Part shown: positions 23,724 through 37,712 of the stretch, piece by piece
Numbering within the stretch: position 1 is the first letter of the stretch
Layout of the letters: the number at the start of each line of letters is the position of its first letter
Source: Cladopsammia gracilis
Taxonomy: Eukaryota; Cnidaria; Anthozoa; Scleractinia; Dendrophylliidae
Assembly: GCA_022457155.1 (NCBI GenBank)
Contig: JAJGOT010000323.1
Location: 444,001 to 508,000, forward strand
Direction: 5' to 3'
Length of the DNA stretch: 64,000 nt
Made by a program: the position numbers and the translations under genes
Notes under the pieces: generated by a model
The model's database searches: none
The model's input: only the letters and a program-made list of their open reading frames with translations
What the model was told of the DNA's origin: nothing

Positions 23724-26670
23724 ATGTGCAAATCTAAAATTAACATCAATAGAAAAAAAAGCAAAACCCCTACAGGACTAGCCTGCGAGCAAGCTGTGCT
23801 GGGTTAAAGGGGATTAGGGAGGCCCCTCTCATTCCCTCCCTAATCCCCTTTAACCCAGCACAGCTTGCTCGCAGGCTAGTCCCTAGCTAGGCTAGCTATC
23901 CTATCTATCCTGCCCCCCCCCTATCCTATCTATCCTGCCTCCCCCTATCCTATCTATCCTGCCCCCCTACCTACCCCTACATCTCAAGTATATGTTCACG
24001 TTTGGTATATATAAGACTTAGAAGAAACACTGGCGCCATTGTGGTACAGCCTTCATTTACAAAACATTCAACAATAATGACTAATGACTAAATGAAATAC
24101 GCAGATGAATAAATGGAATACGCAATGAATAATGACTGAATGAAAGGAGTAGTAACATTTTCTCGGACATTTTCTTATCATGTTTAAAATGTATCATAAA
24201 ACGTTCTTACGCATGCGCATGAGTATAGGATGCTTGGAGCCTCTTGTTGTTATGTATATCGCAGCCTGAATCAGTCAAACATTCCATCGTGTTTCATGTG
24301 AAGCAGAACAACTTCGAACATGTCAAGTGTCAAAGCTGGAGCTCTTATAGAAACGTAGAAAATCGCCTATGAATATGGAAACAATAGAGATTTGTCAATG
24401 AGCAAAAATAAGACCATTTTCCAAAAATCGAAAAGGTCACTTTTAAGCATTCATTAACCGATTTCTATTGTTTAAATATTCATGGGTTAATATCTCTTTG
24501 AAAAAGGGGATTTGCCAGGCAATTCTAAGTGAGTTGAAAAGAATACGCATGCGTGCGATTTGTCGCGTAAAAATCGTATGTGTTTATTCCTTTACAGCTT
24601 TAATCAAAACCAATTATTATAGTTGTTATTTAAGACCAAAGATAAGATGATAGATCATGCACTCTTCATTGGTTTGTGGTTATTATTGCATATTGTTGTC
24701 TTTTCTTATTAACAAAATAATTAATAACGATAAATAACATTGTAAAATTCGTTAATAGTTCATAACAGTTATGACCAAAAAAGTAATACAAATGTTACAA
24801 ATAACAACAAAACTAATAAACAATTAAATAACATAATTTCGTTTAAAAATGTGCAAGGAGCTGTCATTCCTCCATCAAGTGGCCATATATCCATGGTTAC
24901 CCAGTTGGAAACCCTTGAGCGAAAAACTTAAATATATGGTGCTGGATGAAAACTGCATTGAGAACTGGGAGAAAGCACCTTTCTTCTTGGCTTCTTCTAC
25001 AAAAGAAACATAAAGAAGGTGGGGGGGGGGGGGGGAATGAACATACCGAAAAGGTGAAGAAAATAAAAAATAAAACCACGGATACTATGGCCACCAGAAA
25101 AGGAGAAATAACAGCTTGCCCCAGATAAACTGGGAGTAGTTTTACTCATGGCAAACTTCATTAAACCTAAACTGGTAAACTGGTAAGAGAGAGAGGAACA
25201 ACAAAAAAAGGAAAATCGGTAATCATAGATATAAATGATGGTATGGATGGAGTTTAACTGACAGGTAAGAACTGGCCGCAAATTTAATTCTTTTAGATGA
25301 GAAATACACCAAATGCAAATATGGCCGTCCAACAATTTTTTGTTTGGACAGGTTCTCAAGAAAAAAAAGCAATTGAATGATGATAAAGATCAGGTCAGAA
25401 TAAGTCATTGTGTGCATTTTCAAGGCCATATTCTTATTTCAGGAGAACTTATAGGCAATCAAATTTTGGGAAAAACATGAAAGCGAGGCTAGTTAGGATA
25501 GAATGTCTTTTCTTATACAAATGCTTTAAATTTCAGTGAGCCATAACTTTGCAACCGTTAAATTAAAAACACTCAAACTTTGCAAGATGATCCACTTAGC
25601 AGCACTTGTTTAAGTAATTTCTCTGAAAACTTTGCCAAACAAAAAATTGCGTATGAAAAAAAATATAGCTGAGATCTTGGGACTGATAAAGAGGGCAAAT
25701 ATTCGACTGACTAGGGAGGGGCGGGATGAGGCTCCCCACCCCCACATCACCTGATATTTTGTCGTTTTGCCTAGATTCCACTGAGAGATTCCAGCTCTCC
25801 CATCCAGGTGAGTGTAGTGAGAATAACACAATAGAATGGTTTCAATTGAGTGTCGTAAAACCAAAACTAAAGTAATCACTCTGACCAATCACAGCAGTCG
25901 TAAACAATCCAATGAACCAATCAGGGCTCGAAGCAAATACATGTAGCCGGCGCCAAGCGCAGGAAAACACGCGCAGGAATGTCACGATATTGGTGCTGTT
26001 TTTACTTCTGATTGGTTGAAGCGGTCAATGATTTCACACTGACACGGTTCAATATATTTTTTTAATTAAACGTAAGGATTTTTGACGAACGCGAAAAAAA
26101 GACGTTACTTTCATAATATCCAGACCGAAGAAGAAAGAAAAAACCACGCGATTATCGTGCAACACCTACTTAGATAAAAACGTGTGTCTCGGTTGAAAAA
26201 TCATTTTTAGATCGATTTTAATGTTGTATTATAAAAGACTCGTTTTAGGTCATTTTAGATTTACGGTAGGTCGTTTTAGACTATTTCAGGTCATTTTAGA
26301 TTCACGGTAGGTCATTTTAGATCATTTTAGGTCATTTTAGATCATTTTAGATCATTTTAGGTCATTCCTCGTTTTAGTAACTACGCGCGTAAAAATTGTA
26401 TGTGTTAATTCCTTTACATCTTTAATCAAAACCAATTATTATAGTTGTTATTAAAGACCAAAGATAAGATGATAGATCATGCACTCTTCATTGGTTTGTG
26501 GTTATTATTGCATATTGTTGTCTTTTCTTATTAACAAAATAATTAATAATGATAAATAACATTGTAAATTCGTTAATAATTCATAACAGTTATGACCAAA
26601 AAAGTAATACAAATGTTACAAATAACAACAAAAACTAATAAAGAATTAAATAACATAATTTCGTTTAAAA
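23724..26670 (+). repeat. Satellite beta unit (2,947 bp)
   Basis: Hairpin 1 at 23774-23884 has an extra C in its right arm. The insert is 24857-26385. AGCATTCATTAACC near 24448 is a small private insertion. Confidence 0.92.
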
Positions 26671-27792
26671 ATGTGCAAATCTAAAATTAACATCAATAGA
26701 AAAAAAAGCAAAACCCCCTACAGGACTAGCCTGCGAGCAAGCTGTGCTGGGTTAAAGGGGATTAGGAGGCCCTCTCATTCCCTCCCTAATCCCTTTAACC
26801 CAGCACAGCTTGCTCGCAGGCTAGTCCTAGCTAGGCTAGCTATCCTATCTATCCTGCCCCCCCCTTATCCTATCTATCCTGCCTCCCCCCTATCCTATCT
26901 ATCCTGCCCCCTACCACTACCCCTACATCTCAAGTATATGTTCACGTTTGGTATATATAAGACTTAGAAGAAACACTGGCGCCATTGTGGTACAGCCTTC
27001 ATTTACAAAACATTCAAAATATAATGACTAATGACTAAATGAAATACGCAGATGAATAAATGGAATACGCAATGAATAATGACTGAATGAAAGGAGTAAC
27101 ATTTTCTCGGACATTTTCTTATCATGTTTAAAATGTATCATAAAACGTTCTTACCCATGCGCATGAGTATAGGATGCTTGGAGCCTCTTGTTGTTATGTA
27201 TATCGCAGCCTGAATCAGTCAAACATTCCATCGCGTTTCATGTGAAGCAGAACAACTTCGAACATGTCAAGTGTCAAAGCTGGAGCTCTTATAGAAACGT
27301 AGAAAATCGCCTATGAATATGGAAACAATAGAGATTTGTCAATGAGCAAAAAAAAAGACCATTTTTCAAAAATCGAAAAGGTCACTTTTAAGCTCATTAA
27401 CCTATTTCTATTGTTTAAATATTCATGGGTTAATATCTCTGTGAAAAAGGGGATTTGCAGGCAATTCTAAGTGAGTTGGAAAGTACGCATGCGTGCGATT
27501 TGTCGCGTAAAAATCGTATGTGTTAAGCCTTTACAGCTTTAATCAAAACCAATTATTATAGTTGTTATTAAAGACCAAAGATAAGATGATAGATCATGCA
27601 CTCTTCATTGGTTTGTGGTTATAGTTTTTATTGCATATTGTTGTCTTTTCTTATTAACAAAATAATTAATAACGATAAATAACATTGTAAAATTCGTTAA
27701 TAATTCATAACAGTTATGACCAAAAAGTAATACAAATGTTACAAATAACAACAAAACTAATAAACAATTAAATAACAGAATTTCGTTTAAAA
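26671..27792 (+). repeat. Satellite alpha unit at a beta-to-alpha switch (1,122 bp)
   Basis: Hairpin 1 is at 26722-26828. This unit has an unusual number of private indels and substitutions: missing bases in both hairpin arms, CCACTACCCC, AAAATATAATGACT, TTACCCATGCGC, CATCGCGTTTC, and AATA missing before CGCATGCGTG. Its start is beta-like and its end alpha-like. Confidence 0.9.
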
Positions 27793-28916
27793 ATGTGCAA
27801 ATCTAAAATTAACATCAATAGAAAAAAAAAGCAAAACCCCCTACAGGACTAGCCTGCGAGCAAGCTGTGCTGGGTTAAAGGGGATTAGGGAGGCCCCTCT
27901 CATTCCCTCCCTAATCCCCTTTAACCCAGCACAGCTTGCTCGCAGGCTAGTCCTAGCTAGGCTAGCTATCCTATCTATCCTGCCCCCCCTATCCTATCTA
28001 TCCTGCCTCCCCCCCTATCCTATCTATCCTGCCCCCCCTACCTACCCCTACATCTCAAGTATATGTTCACGTTTGGTATATATAAGACTTAGAAGAAACA
28101 CTGGCGCCATTGTGGTACAGCCTTCATTTACAAAACATTCAATAATAATGACTAATGACTAAATGAAATACGCAGATGAATAAATGGAATACGCAATGAA
28201 TAATGACTGAATGAAAGGAGTAACATTTTCTCGGACATTTTCTTATCATGTTTAAAATGTATCATAAAACGTTCTTACGCATGCGCATGAGTATAGGATG
28301 CTTGGAGCCTCTTGTTGTTATGTATATCGCAGCCTGAATCAGTCAAACATTCCATCGTGTTTCATGTGAAGCAGAACAACTTCGAACATGTCAAGTGTCA
28401 AAGCTGGAGCTCTTATAGAAACGTAGAAAATCGCCTATGAATTGGAAACAATAGAGATTTGTCAATGAGCAAAAATAAGACCATTTTTCAAAAATCGAAA
28501 AGGTCACTTTTAAGCTCATTAACCGATTTCTATTGTTTAAATATTCATGGGTTAATATCTCTGTGAAAAAGGGGATTTGCAGGCAATTCTAAGTGAGTTG
28601 GAAAGAATACGCATGCGTGCGATTTGTCGCGTAAAAATCGTATGTGTTAAGCCTTTACAGCTTTAATCAAAACCAATTATTATAGTTGTTATTAAAGACC
28701 AAAGATAAGATGATAGATCATGCACTCTTCATTGGTTTGTGGTTATAGTTTTTATTGCATATTGTTGTCTTTTCTTATTAACAAAATAATTAATAACGAT
28801 AAATAACATTGTAAAATTCGTTAATAATTCATAACAGTTATGACCAAAAAGTAATACAAATGTTACAAATAACAACAAAACTAATAAACAATTAAATAAC
28901 AGAATTTCGTTTAAAA
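27793..28916 (+). repeat. Satellite alpha unit (1,124 bp)
   Basis: Hairpin 1 is at 27845-27954. It lacks AT in TATGAATTGGAAAC near 28440; otherwise it is standard. Confidence 0.93.
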
Positions 28917-30297
28917 ATGTGCAAATCTAAAATTAACATCAATAGAAAAAAAAAGCAAAACCCCCTACAGGACTAGCCTGCGAGCAAGCTGTGCTGGGTT
29001 AAAGGGGATTAGGGAGGCCCCTCTCATTCCCTCCCTAATCCCCTTTAACCCAGCACAGCTTGCTCGCAGGCTAGTCCTAGCTAGGCTAGCTATCCTATCT
29101 ATCCTGCCCCCCCTATCCTATCTATCCTGCCTCCCCCCCTATCCTATCTATCCTGCCCCCCCTACCTACCCCTACATCTCAAGTATATGTTCACGTTTGG
29201 TATATATAAGACTTAGAAGAAACACTGGCGCCATTGTGGTACAGCCTTCATTTACAAAACATTCAATAATAATGACTAATGACTAAATGAAATACGCAGA
29301 TGAATAAATGGAATACGCAATGAATAATGACTGAATGAAAGGAGTAACATTTTCTCGGACATTTTCTTATCATGTTTAAAATGTATCATAAAACGTTCTT
29401 ACGCATGCGCATGAGTATAGGATGCTTGGAGCCTCTTGTTGTTATGTATATCGCAGCCTGAATCAGTCAAACATTCCATCGTGTTTCATGTGAAGCAGAA
29501 CAACTTCGAACATGTCAAGTGTCAAAGCTGGAGCTCTTATAGAAACGTAGAAAATCGCCTATGAATATGGAAACAATAGAGATTTGTCAATGAGCAAAAA
29601 TAAGACCATTTTTCAAAAATCGAAAAGGTCACTTTTAAGCTCATTAACCGATTTCTATTGTTTAAATATTCATGGGTTAATATCTCTGTGAAAAAGGGAT
29701 TTGCAGGCAATTCTAAGTGAGTTGGAAAGAATACGCATGCGTGCGATTTGTCGCGTAAAAATCGTATGTGTTAAGCCTTTACAGCTTTAATCAAAACCTG
29801 AATGACTAATGACTAAATGAAATACGCAGATGAATAAATGGAATACGCAATGAATAATGACTGAATGAAAGGAGTAACATTTTCTCGGACATTTTCTTAT
29901 CATGTTTAAAATGTATCATAAAACGTTCTTACGCATGCGCATGAGCATAGGATGCTTGAAGCCTCTTGTTGTTATGTATATCGCAGCCTGAATCAGTCAA
30001 ACATTCCATCGTGTTTCATGTGAAGCAGAACAACTTCGAACATGTCAAGTGTCAAAGCTGGAGCTCTTATAGAAACGTAGAAAATCGCCTATGAATATGG
30101 AAACAATAGAGATTTGTCAATGAGCAAAATATGACCATTTTTCAAAAATCGAAAAGGTCACTTTTAAGCTCATTAACCGATTTCTATTGTTAAAATATTC
30201 AAGGGTTAATATCTCTGTTAAAAAGGGGATTTGGCAGGCAATTCTAAGTGAGTTGAAAAGAATACGCATGCGTGCGATTTTAATTGTCGCGTAAAAA

Positions 30298-31541
30298 CGT
30301 AGTTACTAAAACGAGGAATGACCTAAAATGATCTAAAATGATCTAAAATGACCTAAAATGACCTAAAATGATCTAAAATAACCTAAAATAATCTAAAATG
30401 ATCTAAATTGACCTAAAATGATCTAAAATGACGTAAAATGATCTAAAATGATCTAAAATGACCTAAAATGACTACCGTGAATCTAAAATGACCTAAGGCC
30501 CGGTTCAAACGTCGAACTTCACATGTGCCGAACCTAATGCAAATGAGCAAAATCTATGTTCTTGCTCATTTGCATTAGGTTCGGCACATGTGAAGTTCGA
30601 CGTTTGAACCGGGCCTAAAATGATGTAAAATGAGTAACGATGTGAAGAAGAAGACGAGAATAGCGCTTTGCACTATTACGTGACTCAGACAAAGTTTGCT
30701 GTGAGCTCGAAGGCTTGTATGAGCGTGATGTGTTCCAATTGAGAAAATCTCGAAACCGCAAATCTCGAAACGATTTGCACTGTGCACCAATCAAAAGCTT
30801 GTGCTGGGCAAACCTCTAAATTCCTAATTACCATTTTGCACAGCGCACCAATCAAAAGCCTGTTGCTGGGCAAATCTCTAAATTTATAATAATAACCATT
30901 TTCACGTGTGTACTCCGCACCAATCAAAAGCGCGTTGCTGGGCAATCCTCTAAATTCCTAATTACCATTTTGCACAGTGCACCAATCAAAAGCCTGTTGC
31001 TGGGCAAATCTCTAAATTTATAATTGGAAAAGGAAATCCCCAATTAACCCCTCCCCGGGGGTGGGGGCTTCATAGAGGCTTTACCACTACAAGCTCTGGG
31101 TTCACCGGGTTCTAAGCTTGTTCCACGTGCATGAAAATTTTAACTTTTCAAACACGATCTATTCGATGTGGTGTGAAATCAAAGACTCCTAAGAGCCAAC
31201 CCGTGAATAAAAAAATGTCAGAAATGCTAACGCGTAACGCAATATTGCGGTAAACGTTTTCACACTGACACTGTTCAATATTTTTTTTTAAATTAAACCT
31301 AAGGATTTTTGACGAACGCGAAAAAAAGACGTTACTTTCATAATATCCAGACCGAAGAAGAAAGACAAAACCACGCGACAATCGTGCAACACCTACTTAG
31401 ATAAAAAAGTGTGTCTCGGTTGAAAAATCATTTTTAGATCGATTTTAATGTTGTATTATAAAAGACTCGTTTTAGGTCATTTTAGATTTACGGTAGGTCG
31501 TTTTAGATTATTTTAGGTCATTCCTCGTTTTAGTAACTACG
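30298..31541. mobile_element. TIR transposon in gamma, copy 3
   Basis: Same termini as copy 1. Target duplication CGCGTAAAAA is at 30288-30297 and 31542-31551. Confidence 0.82.
30497..30615. mobile_element. Palindromic TAA-flanked MITE, copy 3
   Basis: Same inverted termini and TAA flanks as copy 2. One T is missing in the loop. Confidence 0.8.
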
Positions 31542-31826
31542 CGCGTAAAAATCGTATGTGTTAATTCCTTTACACCTTTAATCAAAACCAATTCTTATAG
31601 TTGTTATTAAAGACCAAAGATAAGATGATAGATCATGCACTCATTATTGGCTTCTGGTTATTATTGCATATTGTTGTCTTTTCTTATTAACAAAATAATT
31701 AATAACGATAAATAACATTGTAAAATTCGTTAATAATTCATAACAGTTATGACCAAAAAAGTAATACAAATGTTACAAATAACAACAAAACTAATAAAGA
31801 ATTAAATAACATAATTTCGTTTAAAA

Positions 31827-34768
31827 ATGTGCAAATCTAAAATTAACATCAATAGAAAAAAAAGCAAAACCCCCTACAGGACTAGCCTGCGAGCAAGCTG
31901 TGCTGGGTTAAAGGGGATTAGGGAGGCCCCTCTCATTCCCTCCCTAATCCCCTTTAACCCAGCACAGCTTGCTCGCAGGCTAGTCCTAGCTAGGCTAGCT
32001 ATCCTATCTATCCTGCCCCCCCTATCCTATCTATCCTGCCTCCCCCCCTATCCTATCTATCCTGCCCCCCTACCTACCCCTACATCTCAAGTATATGTTC
32101 ACGTTTGGTATATATAAGACTTAGAAGAAACACTGGCGCCATTGTGGTACAGCCTTCATTTACAAAACATTCAACAATAATGACTAATGACTAAATGAAA
32201 TACGCAGATGAATAAATGGAATACGCAATGAATAATGACTGAATGAAAGGAGTAACATTTTCTCGGACATTTTCTTATCATGTTTAAAATGTATCATAAA
32301 ACGTTCTTACGCATGCGCATGAGTATAGGATGCTTGGAGCCTCTTGTTGTTATGTATATCGCAGCCTGAATCAGTCAAACATTCCATCGTGTTTCATGTG
32401 AAGCAGAACAACTTCGAACATGTCAAGTGTCAAAGCTGGAGCTCTTATAGAAACGTAGAAAATCGCCTATGAATATGGAAACAATAGAGATTTGTCAATG
32501 AGCAAAAATAAGACCATTTTCCAAAAATCGAAAAGGTCACTTTTAAGCTCATTAACCGATTTCTATTGTTTAAATATTCATGGGTTAATATCTCTTTGAA
32601 AAAGGGGATTTGCCAGGCAATTCTAAGTGAGTTGAAAAGAATACGCATGCGTGCGATTTGTCGCGTAAAAATCGTATGTGTTTATTCCTTTACAGCTTTA
32701 ATCAAAACCAATTATTATAGTTGTTATTTAAGACCAAAGATAAGATGATAGATCATGCACTCTTCATTGGTTTGTGGTTATTATTGCATATTGTTGTCTT
32801 TTCTTATTAACAAAATAATTAATAACGATAAATAACATTGTAAAATTCGTTAATAGTTCATAACAGTTATGACCAAAAAAGTAATACAAATGTTACAAAT
32901 AACAACAAAACTAATAAACAATTAAATAACATAATTTCGTTTAAAAATGTGCAAGGAGCTGTCATTCCTCCATCAAGTGGCCATATATCCATGGTTACCC
33001 AGTTGGAAACCCTTGAGCGAAAAACTTAAATATATGGTGCTGGATGAAAACTGCATTGAGAACTGGGAGAAAGCACCTTTCTTCTTGGCTTCTTCTACAA
33101 AAGAAACATAAAGAAGGTGGGGGGGGGGGGGGGAATGAACATACCGAAAAGGTGAAGAAAATAAAAATAAAACCACGGATACTATGGCCACCAGAAAAGG
33201 AGAAATAACAGCTTGCCCCAGATAAACTGGGAGTAGTTTTACTCATGGCAAACTTCATTAAACCTAAACTGGTAAACTGGTAAGAGAGAGAGGAACAACA
33301 AAAAAAGGAAAATCGGTAATCATAGATATAAATGATGGTATGGATGGAGTTTAACTGACAGGTAAGAACTGGCCGCAAATTTAATTCTTTTAGATGAGAA
33401 ATACACCAAATGCAAATATGGCCGTCCAACAATTTTTTGTTTGGACAGGTTCTCAAGAAAAAAAAGCAATTGAATGATGATAAAGATCAGGTCAGAATAA
33501 GTCATTGTGTGCATTTTCAAGGCCATATTCTTATTTCAGGAGAACTTATAGGCAATCAAATTTTGGGAAAAACATGAAAGCGAGGCTAGTTAGGATAGAA
33601 TGTCTTTTCTTATACAAATGCTTTAAATTTCAGTGAGCCATAACTTTGCAACCGTTAAATTAAAAACACTCAAACTTTGCAAGATGATCCACTTAGCAGC
33701 ACTTGTTTAAGTAATTTCTCTGAAAACTTTGCCAAACAAAAAATTGCGTATGAAAAAAAATATAGCTGAGATCTTGGGACTGATAAAGAGGGCAAATATT
33801 CGACTGACTAGGGAGGGGGCGGGATGAGGCTCCCCACCCCCACATCACCTGATATTTTGTCGTTTTGCCTAGATTCCACTGAGAGATTCCAGCTCTCCCA
33901 TCCAGGTGAGTGTAGTGAGAATAACACAATAGAATGGTTTCAATTGAGTGTCGTAAAACCAAAACTAAAGTAATCACTCTGACCAATCACAGCAGTCGTA
34001 AACAATCCAATGAACCAATCAGGGCTCGAAGCAAATACATGTAGCCGGCGCCAAGCGCAGGAAAACACGCGCAGGAATGTCACGATATTGGTGCTGTTTT
34101 TACTTCTGATTGGTTGAAGCGGTCAATGATTTCACACTGACACGGTTCAATATATTTTTTTAATTAAACGTAAGGATTTTTGACGAACGCGAAAAAAAGA
34201 CGTTACTTTCATAATATCCAGACCGAAGAAGAAAGAAAAAACCACGCGATTATCGTGCAACACCTACTTAGATAAAAACGTGTGTCTCGGTTGAAAAATC
34301 ATTTTTAGATCGATTTTAATGTTGTATTATAAAAGACTCGTTTTAGGTCATTTTAGATTTACGGTAGGTCGTTTTAGACTATTTCAGGTCATTTTAGATT
34401 CACGGTAGGTCATTTTAGATCATTTTAGGTCATTTTAGATCATTTTAGATCATTTTAGGTCATTCCTCGTTTTAGTAACTACGCGCGTAAAAATTGTATG
34501 TGTTAATTCCTTTACATCTTTAATCAAAACCAATTATTATAGTTGTTATTAAAGACCAAAGATAAGATGATAGATCATGCACTCTTCATTGGTTTGTGGT
34601 TATTATTGCATATTGTTGTCTTTTCTTATTAACAAAATAATTAATAATGATAAATAACATTGTAAAATTCGTTAATAATTCATAACAGTTATGACCAAAA
34701 AAGTAATACAAATGTTACAAATAACAACAAAACTAATAAAGAATTAAATAACATAATTTCGTTTAAAA
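31827..34768 (+). repeat. Satellite beta unit (2,942 bp)
   Basis: Hairpin 1 is at 31878-31987 and the insert at 32955-34483. A regular copy. Confidence 0.92.
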
Positions 34769-37712
34769 ATGTGCAAATCTAAAATTAACATCAATAGAAA
34801 AAAAAGCAAAACCCCTACAGGACTAGCCTGCGAGCAAGCTGTGCTGGGTTAAAGGGGATTAGGGAGGCCCCTCTCATTCCCTCCCTAATCCCCTTTAACC
34901 CAGCACAGCTTGCTCGCAGGCTAGTCCTAGCTAGGCTAGCTATCCTATCTATCCTGCCCCCCCCCTATCCTATCTATCCTGCCTCCCCCCTATCCTATCT
35001 ATCCTGCCCCCCTACCTACCCCTACATCTCAAGTATATGTTCACGTTTGGTATATATAAGACTTAGAAGAAACACTGGCGCCATTGTGGTACAGCCTTCA
35101 TTTACAAAACATTCAACAATAATGACTAATGACTAAATGAAATACGCAGATGAATAAATGGAATACGCAATGAATAATGACTGAATGAAAGGAGTAACAT
35201 TTTCTCGGACATTTTCTTATCATGTTTAAAATGTATCATAAAACGTTCTTACGCATGCGCATGAGTATAGGATGCTTGGAGCCTCTTGTTGTTATGTATA
35301 TCGCAGCCTGAATCAGTCAAACATTCCATCGTGTTTCATGTGAAGCAGAACAACTTCGAACATGTCAAGTGTCAAAGCTGGAGCTCTTATAGAAACGTAG
35401 AAAATCGCCTATGAATATGGAAACAATAGAGATTTGTCAATGAGCAAAAATAAGACCATTTTCCAAAAATCGAAAAGGTCACTTTTAAGCTCATTAACCG
35501 ATTTCTATTGTTTAAATATTCATGGGTTAATATCTCTTTGAAAAAGGGGATTTGCCAGGCAATTCTAAGTGAGAGTTGAAAAGAATACGCATGCGTGCGA
35601 TTTGTCGCGTAAAAATCGTATGTGTTTATTCCTTTACAGCTTTAATCAAAACCAATTATTATAGTTGTTATTTAAGACCAAAGATAAGATGATAGATCAT
35701 GCACTCTTCATTGGTTTGTGGTTATTATTGCATATTGTTGTCTTTTCTTATTAACAAAATAATTAATAACGATAAATAACATTGTAAAATTCGTTAATAG
35801 TTCATAACAGTTATGACCAAAAAAGTAATACAAATGTTACAAATAACAACAAAACTAATAAACAATTAAATAACATAATTTCGTTTAAAAATGTGCAAGG
35901 AGCTGTCATTCCTCCATCAAGTGGCCATATATCCATGGTTACCCAGTTGGAAACCCTTGAGCGAAAAACTTAAATATATGGTGCTGGATGAAAACTGCAT
36001 TGAGAACTGGGAGAAAGCACCTTTCTTCTTGGCTTCTTCTACAAAAGAAACATAAAGAAGGTGGGGGGGGGGGGGGAATGAACATACCGAAAAGGTGAAG
36101 AAAATAAAAATAAAACCACGGATACTATGGCCACCAGAAAAGGAGAAATAACAGCTTGCCCCAGATAAACTGGGAGTAGTTTTACTCATGGCAAACTTCA
36201 TTAAACCTAAACTGGTAAACTGGTAAGAGAGAGAGGAACAACAAAAAAAGGAAAATCGGTAATCATAGATATAAATGATGGTATGGATGGAGTTTAACTG
36301 ACAGGTAAGAACTGGCCGCAAATTTAATTCTTTTAGATGAGAAATACACCAAATGCAAATATGGCCGTCCAACAATTTTTTGTTTGGACAGGTTCTCAAG
36401 AAAAAAAAGCAATTGAATGATGATAAAGATCAGGTCAGAATAAGTCATTGTGTGCATTTTCAAGGCCATATTCTTATTTCAGGAGAACTTATAGGCAATC
36501 AAATTTTGGGAAAAACATGAAAGCGAGGCTAGTTAGGATAGAATGTCTTTTCTTATACAAATGCTTTAAATTTCAGTGAGCCATAACTTTGCAACCGTTA
36601 AATTAAAAACACTCAAACTTTGCAAGATGATCCACTTAGCAGCACTTGTTTAAGTAATTTCTCTGAAAACTTTGCCAAACAAAAAATTGCGTATGAAAAA
36701 AAATATAGCTGAGATCTTGGACTGATAAAGAGGGCAAATATTCGACTGACTAGGGAGGGGGCGGGATGAGGCTCCCCACCCCCACATCACCTGATATTTT
36801 GTCGTTTTGCCTAGATTCCACTGAGAGATTCCAGCTCTCCCATCCAGGTGAGTGTAGTGAGAATAACACAATAGAATGGTTTCAATTGAGTGTCGTAAAA
36901 CCAAAACTAAAGTAATCACTCTGACCAATCACAGCAGTCGTAAACAATCCAATGAACCAATCAGGGCTCGAAGCAAATACATGTAGCCGGCGCCAAGCGC
37001 AGGAAAACACGCGCAGGAATGTCACGATATTGGTGCTGTTTTTACTTCTGATTGGTTGAAGCGGTCAATGATTTCACACTGACACGGTTCAATATATTTT
37101 TTTAATTAAACGTAAGGATTTTTGACGAACGCGAAAAAAAGACGTTACTTTCATAATATCCAGACCGAAGAAGAAAGAAAAAACCACGCGATTATCGTGC
37201 AACACCTACTTAGATAAAAAACGTGTGTCTCGGTTGAAAAATCATTTTTAGATCGATTTTAATGTTGTATTATATAAAGACTCGTTTTAGGTCATTTTAG
37301 ATTTACGGTAGGTCGTTTTAGACTATTTCAGGTCATTTTAGATTCACGGTAGGTCATTTTAGATCATTTTAGGTCATTTTAGATCATTTTAGATCATTTT
37401 AGGTCATTCCTCGTTTTAGTAACTACGCGCGTAAAAATTGTATGTGTTAATTCCTTTACATCTTTAATCAAAACCAATTATTATAGTTGTTATTAAAGAC
37501 CAAAGATAAGATGATAGATCATGCACTCTTCATTGGTTTGTGGTTATTATTGCATATTGTTGTCTTTTCTTATTAACAAAATAATTAATAATGATAAATA
37601 ACATTGTAAAATTCGTTAATAATTCATAACAGTTATGACCAAAAAAGTAATACAAATGTTACAAATAACAACAAAACTAATAAAGAATTAAATAACATAA
37701 TTTCGTTTAAAA
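34769..37712 (+). repeat. Satellite beta unit (2,944 bp)
   Basis: Hairpin 1 is at 34819-34928 and the insert at 35899-37427. GTGAGAGTTG near 35570 is a 2-bp private insertion. Confidence 0.92.

Larger units (their letters stand above)
17877..28916 (+). repeat. Higher-order repeat copy 2, one beta short (11,040 bp)
   Basis: Unit order is gamma 17877, beta 20787, beta 23724, alpha 26671, alpha 27793. The other three copies have three betas. The difference of about 2.94 kb equals exactly one beta unit, as unequal crossing-over or an assembly collapse would produce. Confidence 0.88.
28917..31826 (+). repeat. Satellite gamma unit (2,910 bp)
   Basis: Hairpin 1 is at 28969-29078, the half-alpha junction at 29799 and the transposon at 30298-31541. 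Confidence 0.92.
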
